A model generated the notes under the pieces. It saw only the letters and a program-made list of their open reading frames with translations. It ran no database searches and was not told the origin of the DNA. 64,000 bases of DNA from UBA11475 sp902486425. Its GTDB lineage: Bacteria; Bacillota; Clostridia; Christensenellales; Borkfalkiaceae. Where the stretch lies: contig CABTOK010000005.1 in NCBI GenBank assembly GCA_902486425.1, positions 163,960 to 227,959 on the forward strand, in the 5' to 3' direction. The position numbers and the translations under genes are program-made. Positions within the stretch are counted from its first letter, which is position 1. Every line of letters begins with the position of its first letter. This document shows positions 1 to 8,365 of the stretch, piece by piece.

Positions 1-2
1 TC

Positions 3-206
3 GATCAGATGCTTAAAGATATCCGCGACGACAAAGCGGATTTGTACGAAGATTCGTATCTTTACACTTTACAGCAGGCGGTTGCTTCGTCCAACGCTTC
101 GAGCTATGTAACGAAGACCAAGACGACCTTGTATAACTCCGTAAAGGGTAACGACAAAAAGGTCAAGACTTACGAAAAACGTCTTAACAACATTTACGAT
201 TTATAA
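3..206 (+). CDS. C-terminal end of a protein that starts upstream of the window
   Basis: The reading frame is open from the first bases of the window to a TAA at 204-206, so this is the last 67 or so residues of a longer protein. The tail is hydrophilic, rich in Lys, Asp and Tyr, and ends KRLNNIYDL. It has no membrane segment or recognisable motif. The first ATG in the window (position 9) has no ribosome site before it, so it is probably internal. A hairpin terminator follows directly. The family is not recognisable from this fragment. Confidence 0.6.
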   Translation, partial: DQMLKDIRDDKADLYEDSYLYTLQQAVASSNASSYVTKTKTTLYNSVKGNDKKVKTYEKRLNNIYDL

Positions 207-220
207 TCATAACAAAATAA

Positions 221-250
221 AGGGGTAAGGCGAGTACCTGCCCCTTTTTT
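221..250 (+). terminator. Intrinsic terminator after the partial first gene
   Basis: AGGGG at 221-225 pairs with CCCCT at 241-245, with extra GTAC pairing inside, followed by a run of six T. It closes the upstream transcription unit. Confidence 0.8.
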
Positions 251-282
251 GTTTATAAAAATTTCAATCGAGGTTAAACTTT

Positions 283-288
283 TATAAT
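283..288 (+). promoter_or_regulatory. -10 box implying a leaderless transcript
   Basis: A perfect TATAAT ends only six bases before the ATG at 295, so transcription should begin at or next to the start codon. The only GAGG upstream (270-273) is too far away to serve as a ribosome site. No good -35 box is visible. Confidence 0.5.
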
Positions 289-294
289 AGCTAT

Positions 295-885
295 ATGATA
301 CTTTACTTCGATACAGAAACCACGGGACTTAATCCCGGATATATATGTCAGCTGTCCTACATTATGCAGGATCCTTTCGGAGATACGGCTAAAAATTTCT
401 TTTTCACCGTGCCTTACGTCGAGTACGGCGCGTTTATGGTGCACGGATTTTCGGTCGAAAAACTTATCGAACTTTCCGGCAGAAAAGTCTTTGCCGACAG
501 CGTCGAAGAAATAGCCTGTGATTTTGCATCGGCGGATCTTATAGTAGCGCATAACGTAAACTTCGATACAAACTTTATGCGGACTGAATTCGAGAGGACA
601 GGTACGTCCTTCCGTTACCAAAAAGAATTCGATTCGATGAAGTCCGCAGTTCCCGTCTGCAAATTGCCGAGAAAAAGCGGTTTAGGCTATAAATACCCCA
701 AATTAACCGAATTCTGCGACTTTTTGGGAATCGATTTCAATGCGGCTTGCGAAGAAGAAAGAAGACTTTTCGGTGCGGTTTCGAAGAGCCATGACGCGAG
801 ATACGATACCGCATCTATGTATCTTTGCGTAAAAAAGGCTATGGAAGATTACCCGGAGGAATTCGATATAAAAGATTTTGTATAA
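295..885 (+). CDS. DEDDh 3'-5' exonuclease (DnaQ/RNase T superfamily)
   Basis: This 196-residue protein is a metal-dependent 3'-5' exonuclease, predicted to trim DNA or RNA ends in the cytoplasm. Motif I is FDTETTGL near residue 5, motif II is HNVNFD near residue 84, and motif III is the HDARYDT segment near residue 165, giving the DEDDh catalytic set. Length and layout fit stand-alone DnaQ-like exonucleases; it has no polymerase or helicase domain. The start at 295 is required, because the next ATG would lose motif I, yet it has no ribosome site and sits right under a -10 box, so translation is probably leaderless. The natural substrate cannot be told from sequence. Confidence 0.85.
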   Translation: MILYFDTETTGLNPGYICQLSYIMQDPFGDTAKNFFFTVPYVEYGAFMVHGFSVEKLIELSGRKVFADSVEEIACDFASADLIVAHNVNFDTNFMRTEFERTGTSFRYQKEFDSMKSAVPVCKLPRKSGLGYKYPKLTEFCDFLGIDFNAACEEERRLFGAVSKSHDARYDTASMYLCVKKAMEDYPEEFDIKDFV

Positions 886-1008
886 ACCTTTCTTTTTAAC
901 ATAAGGCGGTTATGCGGTTTCGATAAATTTACCGTATTTTTGTAAAAACGTTCGTAAAATCGCTTGTAAAATAAATAATATCGTGGTAAAATAACAGAGT
1001 TAAGAAAT

Positions 1009-1084
1009 AGGGGTATCGCCAAGCGGTAAGGCAACGGACTCTGACTCCGTCACTTCGTTGGTTCGAATCCAGCTCCCCCTGCCA
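1009..1084 (+). tRNA. tRNA-Gln (anticodon CTG), CCA encoded
   Basis: The cloverleaf is readable: D-arm GCC/GGC, anticodon stem ACGGA/TCCGT around loop CTCTGAC (anticodon CTG, reading CAG), T-arm GTTGG/CCAGC around TTCGAAT, discriminator G and encoded CCA. The acceptor stem AGGGGTA/TCCCCCT has a T6-C67 mismatch, and the variable loop is six bases (CACTTC) where five is usual. A terminator follows four bases later. These departures do not remove the identity, but they make it slightly unusual. Confidence 0.92.
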
Positions 1085-1087
1085 GTA

Positions 1088-1116
1088 AACGTTCTCGTAA
1101 AACGGGAACGTTTTTT
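1088..1116 (+). terminator. Terminator of tRNA-Gln
   Basis: AACGTTC at 1088-1094 pairs with GAACGTT at 1106-1112, followed by six T counting the stem end. Confidence 0.85.
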
Positions 1117-1234
1117 GTTTGTTTTTATTTTGATTTTATTGCCGATAGTGCTGCGTTATATCGTAGTATTTATCAAAAAAGTTTCGGAAAGTCGCTTATT
1201 TACACTCAAAAGTTTTGACCGACTCGTTTATAAC

Positions 1235-1264
1235 TTGACATATCGGGTTTTAAGGATATATAAT
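1235..1264 (+). promoter_or_regulatory. Sigma-A promoter for the VanZ-like gene
   Basis: TTGACA at 1235-1240 and TATAAT at 1259-1264 are separated by 18 bases, about 65 bases before the start codon. Confidence 0.8.
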
Positions 1265-1328
1265 TTTATTAAATACAAGCATAAAATAATATTAAGAGGG
1301 GGAGCCGGAATTTTACGGCTTTGTTTGT

Positions 1329-1895
1329 ATGAAAAAGAAAATTCTGTTAAGAATTATCGCGGGTGTATTTACGCTTTGTTCGATGGCGTTCATTTTTTAT
1401 AATTCCGCGCTTCCCGCCGAGCAATCGGGCGAGCTTTCCGTCGCGGTAACCGGCAAGGTGGACGGCGTAATAAATCCCGAAAAACCGTCGGATTCTTCCG
1501 GCTCGGAAGCGGCAATGCCGTCAGATCCTTCCGCACCGGCCGTTACGGAAGAAGAGAAAAAACAGGAAAAAGAAGCGCGGATAAAAAATCTCGATCCGAA
1601 AATAAGAATGTTTGCGCACATTCTCGAATTTGCGATGTTTACGTTTTTCGCGGCGATATTTGCGACGACGTTCGATATGAAGTCTTTGGTAAGATTTTCG
1701 ATAGTGTTCGTCTTGTGCGGAATTTACGCTTTGTCGGACGAGATACACCAGCACTTCGTCCCGGGCAGAGTGTGCGATATAAAAGACGTCGCCCTCGACG
1801 TTACGGGAGTTCTTATTTCTGCAGTCACGGTATGTTTGTTTTACGAACTGTATCGCCGAAAAGCTGCCAAAAAAGCGAATATTCCCGAAGTATAG
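1329..1895 (+). CDS. VanZ-like membrane protein
   Basis: This 188-residue protein matches the VanZ-like family by its C-terminal half: an RMFAHILEFAMFTFFAA helix, then a helix ending in the signature LSDEIHQHFVPGRVCDIKDVALDVTG, where the acidic/His pair and the GR.....D segment are typical. An N-terminal helix (about residues 7-27) is followed by a long soluble loop (about 28-88), rich in Pro, Ser and Lys, that most VanZ proteins lack or keep short. VanZ itself gives low-level teicoplanin resistance, but most family members have no known role. The gene has its own promoter. The ATG is weakly supported by a ribosome site. Confidence 0.8.
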   Translation: MKKKILLRIIAGVFTLCSMAFIFYNSALPAEQSGELSVAVTGKVDGVINPEKPSDSSGSEAAMPSDPSAPAVTEEEKKQEKEARIKNLDPKIRMFAHILEFAMFTFFAAIFATTFDMKSLVRFSIVFVLCGIYALSDEIHQHFVPGRVCDIKDVALDVTGVLISAVTVCLFYELYRRKAAKKANIPEV

Positions 1896-1991
1896 GAAAT
1901 ACGTCCGTCACGGCAAAAATATAAAAAACAGCTAAAATAAAAAACAACTAATATATAAAAATAGCTAAAAAAATATAAAACGGAGATAAAG

Positions 1992-2828
1992 ATGAAAATT
2001 TTCGAAAATTTACTTAAAAAGAACGTAGCGGACTCGCCGTTTGCCGAAGAAATGCGCGAAGTTACTTCCAACATGTATCGTCTCGGCTGGGACGAAAGAA
2101 ACGGCGGCAACGTATCGAGGCTCTTAACGCAGGAAGAAGCGAACGAATATTTCGCGGGAGCGGAAGTTTTAAGAAAGATTCCTTTAGGCTTTACCGCCGA
2201 CGAGATTGTAAGAGGCAGATATTTTATCGTTACGGGTACCGGAAAGTATTTCAAAAACGTGGATAAAGATCCCGAAACAAATCTCGGAGTAGTAAAAATT
2301 TCGGACAGCGGCGAATATGCGGAGCTTTTGTGGGGATTTAAGGACGGCGGAAAGTTCACTTCTGAATTCCCTGCGCACCTTATGAGCCATGCGGCGAGAC
2401 TTAAAAAGGATCCCGAAAACAAGGTCGTTATTCACTCGCACCCGACGTATACCATCGCAATGAACACGGTATGCGATATCGACGAACTTAAATTTACAAA
2501 AACACTCTGGAAGACCAATACGGAAGCGGTGGTAGTATTCCCCGACGGCGTGGGAATTTTGCCGTGCATGGTTTGCGGAACGAACCTTATCGGCGAAGCA
2601 ACTGCTAAAAAGATGGAAGAATACCGCATAGTTTTGTGGACGAACCACGGAATTTACGGTTCCGGCAGAACTATGGACGAAGCCTTCGGTCTTATCGAAA
2701 CGGTTGAAAAAACCGCGCAGATTTATATGCTGACTCTCGGTAAGGTCAAAAACGAGATCCCCGACGAAGTAATAAAAGGTCTTGTGGATCTTTGGCATCT
2801 CGACGTTAAAAGCGGCATACTCGACTGA
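1992..2828 (+). CDS. rhaD: Rhamnulose-1-phosphate aldolase
   Basis: This class II zinc aldolase cleaves L-rhamnulose 1-phosphate to dihydroxyacetone phosphate and L-lactaldehyde. Support comes from the N-terminal NMYRLGWDERNGGNVSRL stretch, the zinc-ligand segment VIHSHPTYTIAMNTV near residue 140, and the later NHGIYGSGRTMDEAFGLIET segment that carries the third His. At 278 residues it is close to the E. coli enzyme (274). An ACGGAG ribosome site precedes the ATG. No rhaA, rhaB, transporter or regulator lies beside it, so it is an orphan here. It may work with unlinked rhamnose genes or on related deoxysugar phosphates such as fuculose 1-phosphate. Confidence 0.9.
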   Translation: MKIFENLLKKNVADSPFAEEMREVTSNMYRLGWDERNGGNVSRLLTQEEANEYFAGAEVLRKIPLGFTADEIVRGRYFIVTGTGKYFKNVDKDPETNLGVVKISDSGEYAELLWGFKDGGKFTSEFPAHLMSHAARLKKDPENKVVIHSHPTYTIAMNTVCDIDELKFTKTLWKTNTEAVVVFPDGVGILPCMVCGTNLIGEATAKKMEEYRIVLWTNHGIYGSGRTMDEAFGLIETVEKTAQIYMLTLGKVKNEIPDEVIKGLVDLWHLDVKSGILD

Positions 2829-2932
2829 ACATAACATTAGTAAATCATCCGGTTGTGATATAATTTGCAAAACAATCGGAATAATTGCGTAATACAACAA
2901 TGCAACAGTAAAATAATCGGAATAACAATAAC

Positions 2933-2974
2933 AAATAAAGAGCGACGGGCATAAGCCTGCCGCTCTTTATTTTA
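2933..2974 (+). terminator. Strong terminator after rhaD
   Basis: A 12-bp perfect stem (AAATAAAGAGCG with CGCTCTTTATTT) is topped by a second GGGC/GCCT stem. The segment CTCTTTATTTTAAATTTAT that starts in its 3' arm (2964-2982) is repeated directly at 2987-3005 or thereabouts, a small duplication. Confidence 0.85.
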
Positions 2975-3167
2975 AATTTATTCACTCTTTATTTTAAATT
3001 TATCCGGCGAAAAATAATAAAAACAGGCGGCCGATTTATGTGGCTTACGTTCCGTCTGCAATCGGATTACAAGATTGTATTATGATAGTAATTTTATTAT
3101 TATAGTGTATAAAATATAAAAAAACGAAAAAATTCTATTAAAATATGAAAAAATTTTACGTTTTGTA

Positions 3168-3195
3168 TTGACTTGAAAATGAAAAGTGATATAAT
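3168..3195 (+). promoter_or_regulatory. Sigma-A promoter for the large surface lipoprotein
   Basis: TTGACT at 3168-3173 and TATAAT at 3190-3195 with a 16-base spacer. The start point would fall near 3202, giving a leader of about 270 bases. Confidence 0.8.
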
Positions 3196-3200
3196 TTTAT

Positions 3201-3449
3201 TATCGGGACTTAAGCTGCCGATATTTTTGTGCGTAAAAAATTTAACGTGAAATTTGTAAATTAAGCATAAAAATCAAGTAAAAATCTTACTTTTTCTACA
3301 ATTTTCCACAAAAGGTAAAGATTATAACCGGGGAGTAAAAAACAAACCGGTAAAGGGGTACCCCTTTGTCTGCGCTTTCACCGCAGACAAATAAGTCTTA
3401 TCGGATAAGAAAAAGGGAACAAGAAGGGATTCAGCGCAAATAATTTGCG
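3201..3449 (+). promoter_or_regulatory. Structured 5' leader with serial hairpins
   Basis: The gene-free stretch 2829-3470 ends in this leader. It holds a 5'-terminal hairpin TATCGG/CCGATA followed by five T (3201-3228), the 16-bp palindrome AAAGGGGTACCCCTTT (3352-3367), a 9-bp stem TTGTCTGCG/CGCAGACAA (3366-3390), CTTATC/GATAAG (3397-3409) and CGCAAAT/ATTTGCG (3435-3449), the last just before the ribosome site. I could not match it to a known riboswitch; cyclic-di-GMP types were considered and their conserved cores are not present. Confidence 0.45.
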
Positions 3450-3470
3450 TAAAAATAAAGGAGAAATGAA

Positions 3471-6400
3471 ATGAAAAAGAAACTGTTTGTCGCTATTTCG
3501 GCTATAGTTTGTCTTTTGGCTTCGGTTTTCGGACTTACCGCATGTGCGTTCGAAGATTATTCGAAATTAAGCGTAAAAGACGTTACTCTTGCCGTTAACG
3601 AAGTCAAGCAAATCGAAGTCGTTTTTGAAGGTTCTTTCGATAATAAGAACGTAACCTATACTTTCGAAGGCGAAAATATCGCTATCGAAAACGGCTTTGC
3701 AGCAGGTCTTGTCGCCGATACCGTAACCACCGTTACGGCAAAAGCAGGCGGTAAAGAAACGACTTTTAAGGTAAAGGTAGGTTCCGAAACCGCAGAAGCC
3801 GATTTTTCGGTTAACGATATCGAACTTAAGGCGGGGGCGAAAAGAATAATCGTTATCGACGCTCCCATAGCCGTTCAGAGAAACGTAACCTTCAGGTACG
3901 AAGGCAACAATATCAGAATAGCTAAAAACGACGCAGGCGCAAGCTACGTCGAAGGACTTGTTGCCGGCACGACGACCACGGTTACGGCAATATCGAATAA
4001 GAGCGTAGTAAAGTTCTCCGTAACCGTAAGCGAAGAATTCGCCGCGACCGTTACGATTGAAAACATGACCATGAACGTAGGCGAAACCAAGACCATCGTT
4101 CCCGTGTTCTCGGACGAAACCAAGGCGGAAGAATTGAGTTACAGTCTTAACGGTAATTCCGTTACCGTCGAAAACGGCGTTATTACAGCGGTTAAAGAAG
4201 GCACTACCGAAGTTACGGCGTATTCCGAACATTATTCGGTTAAATTCACCGTTACCGTAACCGTTCCGTTCACCGTTGAAAACGCCGAAACTTTCGAAGG
4301 TTACTTTATGACCGTTAAGCCGACGTTTAACGGCGAAGCGACACAGGTTACTTATACTTCCGACAGCGAAAATATCGAAATCAACGGATATAACGTCAAG
4401 GGTATCGCTAAGGGAACAGCGACCGTAACGGCAACCGACGGCTCCTATACGACCACGTTTACCGTAAAAGTAAAAGATTCTTCCGAAGCTACCGACGAAG
4501 GCAAGGCGAGAGCGTTGAACGTCGAAGACGACAGACTTAACGCCGTTAAAGACGGTCTTAAAAACTTCGAACACGACAAAGGCGAACTCGTTCTCTTTGC
4601 GGGCGACAGCTTCATGGACGAACGCTGGTTCTTCGTAGACTTCTATTCCGCATCGAGATACGGCGCAAAGAACGCTTATACCGTAGGTATCAGTTCTTCG
4701 AGAGCGTCCGGCTGGAAATATATGATGCAGAACTTCTATAAATATCAGCCTAAAGCGATAGTTCTTCATATCGGAACCAATGACTTGTTCGACGGCGGTC
4801 TGACTAAGGACGTTATCCTTAAAAACCTCGATACGCTCCTTTCTATGTCCAACGAAAACATGCCGAATACGCATATTTATTGGTGGACTATCGAACAGAG
4901 AATAGGTCAGGAAAATTATAACCCGATTATAAAAGAAATCAACTCCGCTATGGTAGAATATGCGGCAGATAAAGAATGGCTCGACGTAATAGATACCTAT
5001 TCCGGTCTTTCCGACGAAAATGGCAATCCTGTTCAGAGCCTTTACGGTAACAACGGTCAGTCCGGCAACGACAATATTCATCCCGCTTGCCCCGCCGGTT
5101 ACGACAAACTTACAAAGCTTACTTTTGACGCCGGTCTTAACATCACGGTTAACTCCAAAGCGGGTAAAGTAGCAGACTGGTCTACCGAACAGACGCAGAA
5201 CCTTGCGGCTTCTTCGAAGAGTATTCCTCTTACCGACGGCAAATTCCTGTTCCGTACCGAACTCACCATAGTATCAAGCGGCAACAACGCGCACGTTTCG
5301 TTTGCGTTCAACAATGATTCGAACGAAAGATTCCTTATCTGGGACAGCGATTCAAATAAAATATTCAATTATGGCGGCGCATGCGGCGGAAACTATCAGA
5401 ACGGTTCGGTCGATACTCTCGACGCGAACGCAGACAATAAGAAGGTCGTTATCGAAATACTTTTCGACGGCGAAACCGCTTACTTCTTTGCGGACGGCAA
5501 ACTCGAAAGAGTATTCACAAAAGCTCCGATAACGAGCGGTATCGTAATCGGAACCGAAGCCACTGCTGCTAAGTTCGAAAACACCGTCGTTTACGCAGAA
5601 GCAAATAACGGATTAACCGCAATAAACGAAAAACTCGCAGACAGTCAGATAACGGCTCTTTTCGATTCCGGAAAACAGGGTGCTGTCGTTTCGAACAATA
5701 CCGCACTTCCCGATAAGTCCTCAAAAGCTCTTCTCGACGTAGGCGGATATCACACGATAGGCGAAAGCGGATATACGCTCGACAACTTAGCAAGAAATGA
5801 GGCAAAAAGAGATAATTGGATCTTCATTAACGGCGCAAGCAATTACAGCGGCGACTTTATCGCTAAGTTCGATTTCGAACGTACCGCAAACGATGCGGAC
5901 AACAGCTTCTTAGGATTCACTTTCTCCGCGGTAGGACAACATAGCGTATGGGGACAGTATCACGTATTCTATCAGAGAAACAGCAACGGAACCTTCAAGA
6001 TACATTCGTCTTACGGCTCTTTGTCGCAGAACCCGAACTATGATAACATTCCTGCAGATAGAAACGAAATGACTTTCTATCTCGTAAAACAGGGCAATAC
6101 CGTTAAACAGATTATTTATATCAACGATACCTACGTTGTTTCGACCAACACGTTCGAAGGCGCTTTGGAACTCTGGGTAAATATCGAAGGCATGACGGGC
6201 GTTATCTCTAACGTTTCGCTTTCGAAGAACGCCGACGAAATAACAACCTTCCTTGACACCGTTACCTGCGCGACCGAAGGTCACGACTGGGACGAAGGCG
6301 TTATAACCGTACAGCCCACCGACGATACTCCCGGAACAAAAGTTTACACCTGCACGCGCTGCGGCGAAAAGAAAACCGAAACCGTTTACGCATGCCGGCA

Positions 6401-8153
6401 CGTTTATGATGCAAACTGGCAGTGGACCGGTGAAACCGCAAGCCTGACGCTTGTATGCACAAAAGATTCTTCGCACACGCTTTCGACTTCGGAAGTAACT
6501 TACGAGAAGAAAGAATCCGAAGGCAAATGGGGTATAATGGCAACTGCCACTCTCGGCGGAACCAACTATACGAACTTCAAATCGTACGAAGCGATTTATT
6601 CGGATCTTGTAATCGCAAGCAGCGAAACCGTAGACGGAGCGAGACACTTTGTAAATACGAACGGTAAATTTTACTTCTCTGCAACCGTAAACGTTAGCGG
6701 AGTCGCAACCGAAAGCAACGTTCATCTTCAGTTCGGTAAAGATACAAATAAATTAAGATTTTTAGTCTGGGCACCAAACAACGAAGAAGACCTTGCGCTT
6801 TATAACTTCTATTATTGCAAGACGGCAAACGGACTTGTCGACGTAGTAGACGGAGCGGCAACCTTCACGGTAGAAGTAACCGCAAACGGCAGTACGGCAT
6901 GGTTCAAGATTAACGGAACTATAGTCGCTACAATAAACGCAAATAGCGAAATTAAAAACTGGAACGAGCTTCTTATCGGCGGCGAAAACGCTACGTGGTC
7001 TTTCACTCACGTTATTTACGAATCGGAAGACGGCGAACATTATAAAGAAACGCCCGACAACTCGAGCGATTACGGCAAAGTTAACGCGGGCGAAAAGGTT
7101 GCCCTTTCCGACATAAACGCAGAGTTTGCCGACGCGAAGTATGCCGAAGTCACCATTTACGGCAACAGCTATAATCCGGCGGTGTTCAGCATAGGCACCT
7201 CGCTCGTCGTAACCGATACCGAAGGCAATTCCGTTTACGGCTTCGGCTCGTGGGAATTCCTTGACATGGGTTGGCTTCTCGCATGGCAGGACGTAACTCA
7301 GGATAAAGCAAACCACAACGACGAAATGTGGCAGTGGATGACCGATCTCGATCCGAACCCGTTCAGATCTTTCTGCGATTATACGCTGGGAGTTAAAATT
7401 TCGGTCGCCGTATACGGCACAAAGCTCTACGCTTTCTATTCGGTAGACGGCGGCGCAAACTGGACTAAATTCGCGTCCAAAAACGGCGGCGATATAAACA
7501 ATTCAGGCTTTACTCCCGCAAAAATAGGTTATATCTACGGCGGTCACGACGCATACTACAAGAACCTTTCGGCATCTAAGACGGTTCCCGAAAACATAGC
7601 GGCGATAATAAACAAAGAATTCGAAACGCAATCTTTCGGAAGCAATGCCGGTTCGGTTTACACGGCGATAGATTTTAACGCAACCGGGTACGTCGAAGGC
7701 GATTACGTCGTATCGTTTAACGTTGAGAATGCCGTTGTACCTTTTAACGTTGAGAACGCCATAGATAACTGGCTCGTATATACCGCTTACGACTTTAACG
7801 GCAATTACGCCCTCGGTCCAAGCTGGAACGGTACATGGTCTTTGTTCCATCAGTCTGGAACGGTAAAAGATAATTACGCTTCTCTTTATACAAATACGCT
7901 TTCCGATAAAAGCTTCACGATGACGGCGAACTATACCGTAACTATCGTAAGATATCAGGGAAATATGTATACGATTATAAAGACGGCAGCCGGAATGACT
8001 TACGCGAAAGCGGCTATTTCTGACAGCGTTACGAAGATGGCTTTCGGCGGATATAACAGCCAAGGTTCTACGGCTACTTTGACGAACAAGAGACTTTCGC
8101 AGAAGACCGGAGACATTACGGCGGCTCTTGACGGAATTCTTACCGCAGAATAA
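3471..8153 (+). CDS. Giant surface lipoprotein: Ig-like domains plus SGNH esterase
   Basis: This 1560-residue protein starts with a lipoprotein signal (hydrophobic residues 5-21, lipobox LTAC with Cys25). Four Ig-like repeats of Big_2 type fill residues about 30-337, each ending in a TVTA...FTVKV strand. An SGNH/GDSL hydrolase domain follows at about 345-560: GDS with Ser380, IGTND with Asn437, and DNIH with Asp534 and His537 form the catalytic set. The remaining 1000 residues look like beta-sandwich modules of lectin/LamG kind, interrupted near residues 925-990 by a Cys-rich module (CATEGHDWDEG, then CTRCGEKK). No C-terminal sorting signal is visible, so the lipid is the likely anchor. The probable job is deacetylating or de-esterifying a glycan outside the cell. 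AAAGGAG precedes the ATG, and a terminator follows. Confidence 0.8.
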   Translation: MKKKLFVAISAIVCLLASVFGLTACAFEDYSKLSVKDVTLAVNEVKQIEVVFEGSFDNKNVTYTFEGENIAIENGFAAGLVADTVTTVTAKAGGKETTFKVKVGSETAEADFSVNDIELKAGAKRIIVIDAPIAVQRNVTFRYEGNNIRIAKNDAGASYVEGLVAGTTTTVTAISNKSVVKFSVTVSEEFAATVTIENMTMNVGETKTIVPVFSDETKAEELSYSLNGNSVTVENGVITAVKEGTTEVTAYSEHYSVKFTVTVTVPFTVENAETFEGYFMTVKPTFNGEATQVTYTSDSENIEINGYNVKGIAKGTATVTATDGSYTTTFTVKVKDSSEATDEGKARALNVEDDRLNAVKDGLKNFEHDKGELVLFAGDSFMDERWFFVDFYSASRYGAKNAYTVGISSSRASGWKYMMQNFYKYQPKAIVLHIGTNDLFDGGLTKDVILKNLDTLLSMSNENMPNTHIYWWTIEQRIGQENYNPIIKEINSAMVEYAADKEWLDVIDTYSGLSDENGNPVQSLYGNNGQSGNDNIHPACPAGYDKLTKLTFDAGLNITVNSKAGKVADWSTEQTQNLAASSKSIPLTDGKFLFRTELTIVSSGNNAHVSFAFNNDSNERFLIWDSDSNKIFNYGGACGGNYQNGSVDTLDANADNKKVVIEILFDGETAYFFADGKLERVFTKAPITSGIVIGTEATAAKFENTVVYAEANNGLTAINEKLADSQITALFDSGKQGAVVSNNTALPDKSSKALLDVGGYHTIGESGYTLDNLARNEAKRDNWIFINGASNYSGDFIAKFDFERTANDADNSFLGFTFSAVGQHSVWGQYHVFYQRNSNGTFKIHSSYGSLSQNPNYDNIPADRNEMTFYLVKQGNTVKQIIYINDTYVVSTNTFEGALELWVNIEGMTGVISNVSLSKNADEITTFLDTVTCATEGHDWDEGVITVQPTDDTPGTKVYTCTRCGEKKTETVYACRHVYDANWQWTGETASLTLVCTKDSSHTLSTSEVTYEKKESEGKWGIMATATLGGTNYTNFKSYEAIYSDLVIASSETVDGARHFVNTNGKFYFSATVNVSGVATESNVHLQFGKDTNKLRFLVWAPNNEEDLALYNFYYCKTANGLVDVVDGAATFTVEVTANGSTAWFKINGTIVATINANSEIKNWNELLIGGENATWSFTHVIYESEDGEHYKETPDNSSDYGKVNAGEKVALSDINAEFADAKYAEVTIYGNSYNPAVFSIGTSLVVTDTEGNSVYGFGSWEFLDMGWLLAWQDVTQDKANHNDEMWQWMTDLDPNPFRSFCDYTLGVKISVAVYGTKLYAFYSVDGGANWTKFASKNGGDINNSGFTPAKIGYIYGGHDAYYKNLSASKTVPENIAAIINKEFETQSFGSNAGSVYTAIDFNATGYVEGDYVVSFNVENAVVPFNVENAIDNWLVYTAYDFNGNYALGPSWNGTWSLFHQSGTVKDNYASLYTNTLSDKSFTMTANYTVTIVRYQGNMYTIIKTAAGMTYAKAAISDSVTKMAFGGYNSQGSTATLTNKRLSQKTGDITAALDGILTAE

Positions 8154-8173
8154 AATAACGCATTAAAGCGAAT

Positions 8174-8209
8174 AAAAGCTCTCTCTTTATAAAAAGCGGG
8201 AGCTTTTTG
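8174..8209 (+). terminator. Terminator after the surface lipoprotein
   Basis: AAAAGCTC at 8174-8181 pairs with GAGCTTTT at 8200-8207, continued by T residues. Confidence 0.75.
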
Positions 8210-8296
8210 TTTTGTTTAAATTAAAAAATCCGTATATTCGTAAAATGCGGCGCGTTGCGCGAGCGGACTATTTTATTTTTTTGTTCTGTTTTCGGT

Positions 8297-8324
8297 TTGA
8301 CTTTTATAAGCCGTGTGGTATAAT
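8297..8324 (+). promoter_or_regulatory. Sigma-A promoter for the Nudix gene
   Basis: TTGACT at 8297-8302 and TATAAT at 8319-8324, 16-base spacer, about 40 bases before the ATG. Confidence 0.8.
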
Positions 8325-8365
8325 TTACTCCGTGGTTCGGACCTGTTCCGACGGCGAGGCTTATC

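Noticed and set aside
1058..1402. Open frame of 114 codons starting inside tRNA-Gln
   Set aside because: It overlaps the tRNA and its terminator, has no ribosome site, and runs into the VanZ-like gene in another frame.
3567..5081. Long antisense frame under the giant lipoprotein gene
   Set aside because: Codon use on this strand of repetitive sense-strand Ig-like repeats keeps the antisense frame open. It has no ribosome site and no recognisable domain; the sense strand has a promoter, signal peptide and catalytic motifs.
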